The translations under genes were made by a program, and so were the position numbers. From NCBI GenBank assembly GCA_005888335.1, contig VAWY01000186.1, forward strand, positions 1 to 18,758: a stretch of DNA of 18,758 nt, read 5' to 3'. The first letter of the stretch is position 1, and each line of letters opens with the position of its first letter. This DNA is from Actinomycetota bacterium (GTDB lineage: Bacteria; Actinomycetota; Thermoleophilia; Solirubrobacterales; Solirubrobacteraceae). This document shows, one piece after another, positions 14,061-18,758 of this stretch. The notes below the pieces were generated by a model. The model was not told the DNA's origin. It made no database searches and saw only the letters and a list, made by a program, of their open reading frames with translations.

Positions 14061-14104
14061 TGACACTTGACTTACGGACGACACGATATAGTCTCTCTCG
14101 CATG
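14061..14104 (+). promoter_or_regulatory. Promoter of the forward catabolic operon, leaderless start, with possible operator repeats
   Basis: TTGACT (14067-14072) and TATAGT (14087-14092) are 14 nt apart, and the ATG at 14102 follows after 9 nt without a Shine-Dalgarno. The short spacer suggests a regulated promoter. TGACAC (14061-14066) and CGACAC (14079-14084) form an imperfect direct repeat 18 bp apart that brackets the -35. The 80-bp gap to paaA is the least GC-rich stretch in the window, and both operons start from it, so it is the likely operator region for the PaaX protein. Confidence 0.45.
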
Positions 14105-14898
14105 CGGTCAAGCGCTGTGGAGCCCACGTTGCTGGCGAACCGGGAGGGCGGCGTGCTCACGCTCGTCCTCAACCGGCCCGATCGGCGCAACGCGATCGAC
14201 CCCGAGCTGCGCGACGCGCTCGCCCGCGCGCTCGACGACGCCGCCACCGACGCTGCCGTGCGCGGGGTCGTGGTCACCGGCGCGGGCGGAGCGTTCTGCG
14301 CCGGCGGCGACCTCGCGCGCTTCGACGAGCTGCATGACGCGCGCGTCTACCGGCACGTCTCGCATCGCCTGACCGAGCTGGTCGAGTCCATCGAGCGGCT
14401 CGAGAAGCCGGTCGTCGCCGCGATCGACGGCGTGGTCACGGGGGCCGGGCTCGCGCTCGCGCTCGCCTGCGACTGGCGCGTCGGCTCTCCCTCGGCGCGC
14501 ATCCTCTTCCGCGAGGGGCGCGTCGGGCTGGTGCCGACGCACGGCGGGCTGACGCGGCTGGTCAAGCTCGTCGGCCTCGCGCGCGCCAAGGAGGTTCTCT
14601 GGGCGGCGACGACCTCGACGCCGACGCCGCGTGCGCCGCGGGGCTGCTCAGCGAGGTCGCTGGAGAGAGCGACGACGTCGTCGCGCTCGCGCGCGCGCGT
14701 GTGAACAAGATGCTGAGGCGTGCGCCGCTCTCGTTCGCGGCGGCCAAGCGGTTGCTCCAGATGTCGGCGGACGTCGACCTGCGCAGCGGGATGCTGGCCG
14801 AGAGCCTGGCCCAGACGGCGCTGCTGCAGAGCGAGGACCACCGCGAGGGCCTCGCCGCGGCGCGCGACCGGCGCGATCCGACCTTCAAGGGGGCGTGA
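14102..14898 (+). pseudogene. Enoyl-CoA hydratase/isomerase family gene with one-base frameshift
   Basis: The first frame (14102 to about 14602) encodes residues 1-167 of a crotonase: LTLVLNRPDRRNAID at the N-terminus, FCAGGDLARF as oxyanion-hole loop, DGVVTGAGLALALACD and LFREGRVGLVPTHGG. In that frame the rest becomes nonsense and stops at 14704. From 14602 to the TGA at 14896-14898 the -1 frame continues the family sequence (GGDDLDADAACAAGLLSEV, then RAPLSFAAAKRLLQ). Adding one G to the GGG at 14601-14603 restores a 265-residue protein ending KGA, the normal crotonase length. Only one of the two usual catalytic glutamates is present (the one in FREGRVG); the position in GAGLALAL is Ala. 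It would act on ring-opened CoA intermediates, as PaaF/PaaG do. A sequencing error in a G run is as likely as a true mutation. Confidence 0.75.
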
Positions 14899-14987
14899 TG
14901 GCGCCCGACGACTACCAGCAGCTTCGGCGGCGATACCTGACCACGAGCGTCGTGACGCGGGCCGGAGGGTCCGTGGTGGCGCGCTGA
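14898..14987 (+). CDS. 29-residue ORF of unknown function
   Basis: ATG 14898 overlaps the stop of the enoyl-CoA hydratase (TGATG), as other junctions in this operon do, and the frame runs to TGA 14985-14987, 20 nt before the next gene. The peptide is basic, starting MAPDDYQQLRRRYL and ending SVVAR. No family is recognised. The stop-start overlap favours a real coupled gene, but its size and the ease of open frames in GC-rich DNA make chance a fair alternative. The strong RBS of the next gene lies just after it. Confidence 0.3.
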   Translation: MAPDDYQQLRRRYLTTSVVTRAGGSVVAR

Positions 14988-14992
14988 GCGAC

Positions 14993-15010
14993 GAGAGGAG
15001 ACTGATCGTG
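14993..15010 (+). promoter_or_regulatory. RBS fixing the GTG start of the first aldehyde dehydrogenase
   Basis: GAGAGGAG (14993-15000) lies 7 nt before GTG 15008. The in-frame ATG at 15020 would be 19 nt away, too far, so GTG is chosen. Confidence 0.65.
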
Positions 15011-16459
15011 GAGACAGCGATGCTGATCGGTGGGGAGTGGCGACAGGCCGCCTCCAGCGAGGAGATCGAGGTCGTCAACCCCGCGACGGAGGAGGTCGTC
15101 GGCAGCGTGCCGAGCGGCGACGTCGCGGACGTCGAGCTGGCCGTCGCGACGGCCAAGCGCGCCTTCGCGGAGTGGGCGCGGACGGATACCGAGAAGCGCG
15201 CGCACGTCGTCGGCAAGGCGGCCGACCTCATCGAGGAGCGTGCTTCCGACATTGCGGCGCTGCTGACCTCCGAGCAGGGCAAGCCGGTCGCCGAGGCGCG
15301 CGGTGAGGTCGCGCACCTCGCGCACGGCGTGCGCTATTACGCCGAGGCGGCGACGAAGGTCCGCGGCGCCTATCAGGAGCTGCCCTCGGCCTTCGGGCCG
15401 GCCTACGGGCAGGTCCTGCGCCGGCCGATGGGCGTCTGCGCGGCGATCACGCCCTACAACTTCCCGCTGACGCTGCTGGGCACGAAGGTGGCGCCCGCGC
15501 TCGTCAGCGGCAACACCGTCGTGGCCAAGCCGGCGGCGACCACCCCGCTGGCCACGCTCGCGGTCGCGCGCCTGTTCGCCGAGGCCGGCGTCCCCGATGG
15601 CGTGCTCAACGTGGTGACCGGCCGCGGCTCGGTGATCGGCGACGCGCTGGTCGGCCATCGCGACGTGCGGCGGGTCGCCTTCACCGGGTCGACGGAGGTC
15701 GGGCGACGCGTCGCGTCGATCGCCGCGCCCCAGATGAAGCGGCTGTCGCTCGAGCTCGGCGGATCCGATCCGGTGATCGTCTGCGAGGACGCCGACGTCG
15801 ATGCCGCGGTCAAGGCGGTGATCATCGGGCGCTACTGGAACGCCGGCCAGGCGTGCCTGGGCTGCAAGCGCGTGTTCGTCCACGACTCCGTCTACGACGC
15901 CTTCGTCGGCCAGCTCGTCGAGCGCGTGGCGCGCTACGAGCCCGGCGACGGGACGGTCAAGGCGGAGAAGCCGCGCCTGCGGATGGGCCCGATCCACACC
16001 CGCGCCGGTCGCGACGAGCTGCTCGAGCAGATCTCCGACGGCGTGGCCAAGGGCGGCGAGGTGCTGGTCGGCGGCGGCACCGGGGGCCGTGAGAAGGGCT
16101 GGTTCCTCGAGCCCGCGGTCGTGGCCGAGCCGGGCGAGGACTCGCGGCTGGTGCGCGAGGAGGTCTTCGGACCCGTCCTGCCGGTCTTTCGCTACTCGGA
16201 CTTCGCCGACGCGATCCGCCGGGCCAACGACACCCCGTACGGCCTGGGCTCGTCGATCTGGACGCACGACGTCCGCAAGATCCATCGCGCGGCCCAGGAG
16301 ATCGAGGCCGGCATGACGTGGGTCAACCAGATCCACTACGGCTACGACGAGCTGCCCTTCGGCGGCGTCAAGGACAGCGGCTTCGGCAAGGAGCACGGCC
16401 TCGAGGCGCTCGACAGCTACGTCGAGCTCAAGAGCGTCGTCGTGGGAGGGCTGAGCTGA
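15008..16459 (+). CDS. NAD(P)+-dependent aldehyde dehydrogenase (first of two)
   Basis: A 483-residue member of the ALDH superfamily with all catalytic elements: N151 in TPYNFPLTL, the cofactor lysine in VVAKPAATTP, the FTGSTEVG loop, E249 in LELGGSDP and the nucleophile C283 in GQACLGCKR, with EEVFGPVLPV and LPFGGVKDSG in the C-terminal part. Length is typical. It oxidises an aldehyde to the acid using NAD(P)+. In phenylacetate catabolism the ring-opened 3-oxo-5,6-dehydrosuberyl-CoA semialdehyde is oxidised by the ALDH part of PaaZ, and here an unfused ALDH could do that; phenylacetaldehyde or succinate semialdehyde are other options. It has no MaoC-like hydratase domain. Its stop overlaps the next ATG (TGATG). 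Confidence 0.9.
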   Translation: METAMLIGGEWRQAASSEEIEVVNPATEEVVGSVPSGDVADVELAVATAKRAFAEWARTDTEKRAHVVGKAADLIEERASDIAALLTSEQGKPVAEARGEVAHLAHGVRYYAEAATKVRGAYQELPSAFGPAYGQVLRRPMGVCAAITPYNFPLTLLGTKVAPALVSGNTVVAKPAATTPLATLAVARLFAEAGVPDGVLNVVTGRGSVIGDALVGHRDVRRVAFTGSTEVGRRVASIAAPQMKRLSLELGGSDPVIVCEDADVDAAVKAVIIGRYWNAGQACLGCKRVFVHDSVYDAFVGQLVERVARYEPGDGTVKAEKPRLRMGPIHTRAGRDELLEQISDGVAKGGEVLVGGGTGGREKGWFLEPAVVAEPGEDSRLVREEVFGPVLPVFRYSDFADAIRRANDTPYGLGSSIWTHDVRKIHRAAQEIEAGMTWVNQIHYGYDELPFGGVKDSGFGKEHGLEALDSYVELKSVVVGGLS

Positions 16460-17220
16460 TGGCCGTCACGTTCTCCGCCGACGGGCGCGTCGGCACGATC
16501 ACGCTGGACAACCCGCCGGCCAACTCGTACGACATCGAGTTCATGCGCGAGCTCGCCGGCGCGATCGGCGAGGCCAACCGCAGCGAGGCGCGCGTCGTCG
16601 TCCTGCGCAGCGCGAGCGAGAAGTTCTTCAGCGCCGGCGCCGACGTCAAGCGCTTCCTGGCCAACGACGTCGACGCCAACATGGACATGATCCGCCTCGC
16701 CCACGAGGCGCTGGCGAGCATCGCGCGCTCCGAGAAGCTCTTCGTGGCGTTCATCGCCGGGCACGCGCTCGGCGGCGGCCTGGAGATGGCGCTGGCCTGC
16801 GACCTGCGCTACGCCGCGGAGGGCGGCTACCGGCTCGGCACGCCCGAGGTGACGCTCGGCCTGCTGCCCGGCAACGGCGGCACGCAGCGCCTGCCGCGGC
16901 TGATCGGGACGGGCCCGGCGCTCGAGCTGCTGCTCACCGGCCGCCAGGTCAAGCCCGACGAGGCGCAGCGGCTCGGCCTCGTGTCGGCGCTGTTCGCCGG
17001 TGAGGACGAGTTCCGCGCCCACATGGAGCGCCTGGCGGCGGGCCCGCCGCTGGCCATCGCGGAGATCAAGCGCGCCGTGTACGAGGGCACGCAGAAGCCG
17101 CTCGACGACGGGCTGGCGCTGGAGCGCGAGCTCATCGAGAAGCTCTTCCGCTCCCAGGACGCCAACGAGGGGCTGACCGCGTTCAGCGAGAAGCGCGCGC
17201 CGGAGTTCGTGGGCGCATGA
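16459..17220 (+). CDS. Enoyl-CoA hydratase/isomerase family protein
   Basis: A 253-residue crotonase with complete active site: FFSAGADVKRF (57-66) and HALGGGLEMALACD (102-115) for the oxyanion hole, and both glutamates at the rat-hydratase positions, E109 (GGGLEMAL) and E130 (GTPEVTLGLLPGNGGTQRL). It should add water across a 2,3-enoyl-CoA bond in the beta-oxidation of the ring-opened product, equivalent to PaaF, or act as an isomerase (PaaG). ATG 16459 is chosen by the TGATG overlap with the aldehyde dehydrogenase; its own TGA overlaps the next ATG by 4 nt (17217-17220). The open frame starting at 16318 is only shadow. Unlike the first hydratase in this operon, it is intact. Confidence 0.9.
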   Translation: MAVTFSADGRVGTITLDNPPANSYDIEFMRELAGAIGEANRSEARVVVLRSASEKFFSAGADVKRFLANDVDANMDMIRLAHEALASIARSEKLFVAFIAGHALGGGLEMALACDLRYAAEGGYRLGTPEVTLGLLPGNGGTQRLPRLIGTGPALELLLTGRQVKPDEAQRLGLVSALFAGEDEFRAHMERLAAGPPLAIAEIKRAVYEGTQKPLDDGLALERELIEKLFRSQDANEGLTAFSEKRAPEFVGA

Positions 17221-18683
17221 GCTCCACCGCAACCCCGACCGCGCTCGAGCGCGGCGTCTTCGTCGACGGCGCCGTGCGGCCGGTCGCGCCCGAGACGCTC
17301 GAGATCACCAACCCCGGGACCGGCGAGCTCGTCGGGCACGCCACGAGCGCCGACGCCGGCGTGGTCGACGAGGCGGTGCGCTCGGCCCATCAGGCGTTCG
17401 GCGAGTGGTCGCGGCGCGGCTACGCCGAGCGCGGCGCGATCCTCCACGCCGGCGCCGAGGCGCTGCTCGACCACGTCGAGGAGCTGATCCCGGGTCTGGT
17501 CGCCGAGCAGGGCAAGACGATCCGCGAGGCGCGCATCGAGCTGCGCAAGGCCGCCGACACGCTCGAGCACTACGCCGGGCTGGCCAAGGAGGTCCGCGCC
17601 GCCTACGTCCACGGGCTCGACCCGGGCGTCGACGGGCGCGTCCTGCGCAAGCCGCTCGGGGTCGTCGCGGCGATCGTGCCGTGGAACTTCCCCACGACGC
17701 TGCTGTCGAACAAGCTCGGCCCGGCGCTGGTGTGCGGCAACACCGTGGTCGCCAAGCCCGCCGACACCACGCCGTTCACCACGCTGCGCCTCGCCGAGAT
17801 CCTCACCGAGGCCGGCCTGCCCCCCGGCGTCCTCAACGTCGTCACCGGCACCGGCCCGCGGGCCGGCGAGGCGCTGATCACGCACCCGCTGACGCGCAAG
17901 GTCGCCTTCACCGGCTCGACGCCGACCGGCGAGCGCGTCATGGCGCTGGCCGCCAAGGGGACCAAGCGCGTGACGCTCGAGCTCGGCGGCTCGGACCCGA
18001 TGATCATCTGCGACGACGCCGACCTCAAGCGGGCGGCCAGCGCGGCGGCGATGGGCCGCTTCTACAACTGCGGGCAGGCCTGCCTGGCCATCAAGCGCGT
18101 CTACGTCCTCGCGTCGGTGGCCGACGAGGTCATCGAGGCGATCGCCCAGAAGGCGGCAAAGCTCCGGGTCGGGATCGGCACGGACGAGAACGCGCAGCTC
18201 GGCCCCATGCACTCCCGCCGTCAACGGGAGATCATCGAGGACCAGATCGCGCGGACGCTGCAGCGCGGCGGCGAGGTCCTCACCGGCGGCGGGCGCCCCG
18301 ACGACCCGCGGCTGGCCAACGGCTGGTTCCACGAGCCCACCGTCGTCGTCGATCCGCCGCACGACTCGCCGATGGCCCAGGAAGAGGTCTTCGGGCCGGC
18401 GCTGCCGATCTGGCGCGTCAAGGACTTCGACGAGGCCATCCGGCTGGCCAACGACTCGCCGTTCGGGCTGGGCTCCTCGGTCTGGACGACCAACCTCGAC
18501 CGCGCCGAGCGCGCCGCCGCCGAGATCGAGGCCGGCTACACCTGGATCAACTCGCCCACCAAGGTCTACGACGAGCTCCCCTTCGGCGGCATCGGCGCCA
18601 GCGGCTACGGCAAGGAGCACGGCTCCGAGGCCCTCGACTACTACACCGACCAGAAGTCCGTCGTCGTCAAGCGCGCCGGATGA
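17217..18683 (+). CDS. NAD(P)+-dependent aldehyde dehydrogenase (second of two)
   Basis: A 488-residue ALDH closely similar in layout to the first one, with N157 in VPWNFPTTLL, the lysine in VVAKPADTTPF, FTGSTPTG, E255 in LELGGSDP and the nucleophile C289 in CGQACLAIKRVYV; EEVFGPALP and ELPFGGIGASGYGKEHG close the protein. Its presence within the same operon, and the shared LELGGSDP, GQACL and YDELPFGG segments, indicate an old duplication; the N-terminal regions and residues around the substrate channel differ, so the two may have different substrates. Coupled upstream by ATGA to the hydratase and downstream by ATGA (18680-18683) to a thiolase gene. Confidence 0.9.
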   Translation: MSSTATPTALERGVFVDGAVRPVAPETLEITNPGTGELVGHATSADAGVVDEAVRSAHQAFGEWSRRGYAERGAILHAGAEALLDHVEELIPGLVAEQGKTIREARIELRKAADTLEHYAGLAKEVRAAYVHGLDPGVDGRVLRKPLGVVAAIVPWNFPTTLLSNKLGPALVCGNTVVAKPADTTPFTTLRLAEILTEAGLPPGVLNVVTGTGPRAGEALITHPLTRKVAFTGSTPTGERVMALAAKGTKRVTLELGGSDPMIICDDADLKRAASAAAMGRFYNCGQACLAIKRVYVLASVADEVIEAIAQKAAKLRVGIGTDENAQLGPMHSRRQREIIEDQIARTLQRGGEVLTGGGRPDDPRLANGWFHEPTVVVDPPHDSPMAQEEVFGPALPIWRVKDFDEAIRLANDSPFGLGSSVWTTNLDRAERAAAEIEAGYTWINSPTKVYDELPFGGIGASGYGKEHGSEALDYYTDQKSVVVKRAG

Positions 18684-18758
18684 CCCCGCTGGACGCACTG
18701 ATCATCGGCGCGGTGCGGTCGCCGATCGGCAAGGCCGGCGGCGCGCTGGCCGGCAAGC
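18680..18758 (+). CDS. Thiolase (acetyl-CoA acetyltransferase type), N-terminal fragment
   Basis: Only 26 codons are in the window. The sequence begins MTPLDALIIGAVRSPIGKAG, the typical N-terminus of thiolases (A/V-x-R-T/S-P-I/F-G-K/R-x-G-G-x-L). The ATG overlaps the aldehyde dehydrogenase stop by 4 nt. A thiolase here would cleave the 3-oxoacyl-CoA of the ring-opened chain, as PaaJ does, which fits the operon. The catalytic Cys and His are beyond the window edge. Confidence 0.75.
   Translation, partial: MTPLDALIIGAVRSPIGKAGGALAGK

Noticed and set aside
14022..14111. N-terminal extension of PaaA to 14111
   Set aside because: Strong RBS 7 nt before ATG 14021, and the extra 30 residues would run through the divergent promoter and lack family similarity.
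14595..14606. Programmed -1 frameshift in the first enoyl-CoA hydratase
   Set aside because: No slippery heptamer or evident downstream pseudoknot, and crotonases are not known to use recoding; a missing G is simpler.
14912..16396. 494-codon reverse-strand open frame opposite the first aldehyde dehydrogenase
   Set aside because: Complementary shadow of a gene with a complete catalytic set; no motif of its own.
16827..18698. 623-codon reverse-strand open frame opposite the second aldehyde dehydrogenase
   Set aside because: Asp/Arg/Val/Gly-rich antisense shadow, no family resemblance.
1..18758. Mobile elements, CRISPR arrays, tRNA/rRNA genes, defence systems
   Set aside because: No transposase, integrase, regularly spaced repeats, RNA-gene signatures or defence-protein motifs were seen; coding is ordinary metabolic throughout.

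Overview
The window is about 18.8 kb of very GC-rich DNA with dense, tightly overlapping genes and strong G/C bias at third codon positions. Gene content (GPAT plus HAD-PlsC fusion plus WS/DGAT, a PaaX regulator with a paaA-D-B-C operon, short or absent leaders) points to an actinobacterium. Thermoleophilia/Solirubrobacterales is my best guess from overall feel only, because no rRNA or other marker is present.

Region 1 (1-6829) is lipid metabolism. It opens with the 3' end of a phytoene-desaturase-like FAD oxidoreductase. A forward pair follows: glycerol-3-phosphate acyltransferase (plsB) and a HAD-hydrolase/1-acylglycerol-3-phosphate acyltransferase fusion. These meet, tail to tail with a 42-bp overlap, a reverse pair of glycerol-3-phosphate dehydrogenase (gpsA) and wax ester synthase/diacylglycerol acyltransferase. 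Together they cover glycerol-3-phosphate supply, both acylations to phosphatidate, possibly a phosphatase step, and the final acylation to triacylglycerol.

Region 2 (6830-10282) is a mixed set: a degenerate metallo-beta-lactamase-fold protein (reverse), a small exported beta-barrel-like protein followed by a DUF2855 protein (forward), and a metallophosphoesterase (forward).

Region 3 (10283-18758) is aryl-CoA catabolism. A 4HBT-type thioesterase (reverse) is divergent from a PaaX-family regulator (forward). A five-gene reverse operon encodes the ring-epoxidising phenylacetyl-CoA monooxygenase: paaA, a paaD-like DUF59 protein, paaB, paaC and a separate 59-residue zinc-ribbon protein. All four junctions are ATGA overlaps. 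Divergent from paaA runs a forward operon: an enoyl-CoA hydratase broken by a one-base frameshift, a 29-codon ORF, an aldehyde dehydrogenase, a second enoyl-CoA hydratase, a second aldehyde dehydrogenase and the start of a thiolase. A plausible scheme is that the monooxygenase makes the ring-epoxide, the aldehyde dehydrogenases oxidise the ring-opened semialdehyde, and the hydratases and thiolase carry out beta-oxidation under PaaX control. paaK, paaE and a PaaZ hydratase domain are not in the window.

The points most worth checking are: the PaaD zinc ribbon as its own gene; the lost N-terminus and frame break of paaC; the frameshift in the first enoyl-CoA hydratase; a recurrent leaderless-promoter pattern (TANNNT then 6 or 9 nt then the start codon) at five genes; and the compact convergent triacylglycerol gene set. 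I saw no tRNA, rRNA, CRISPR, insertion sequence or phage gene.
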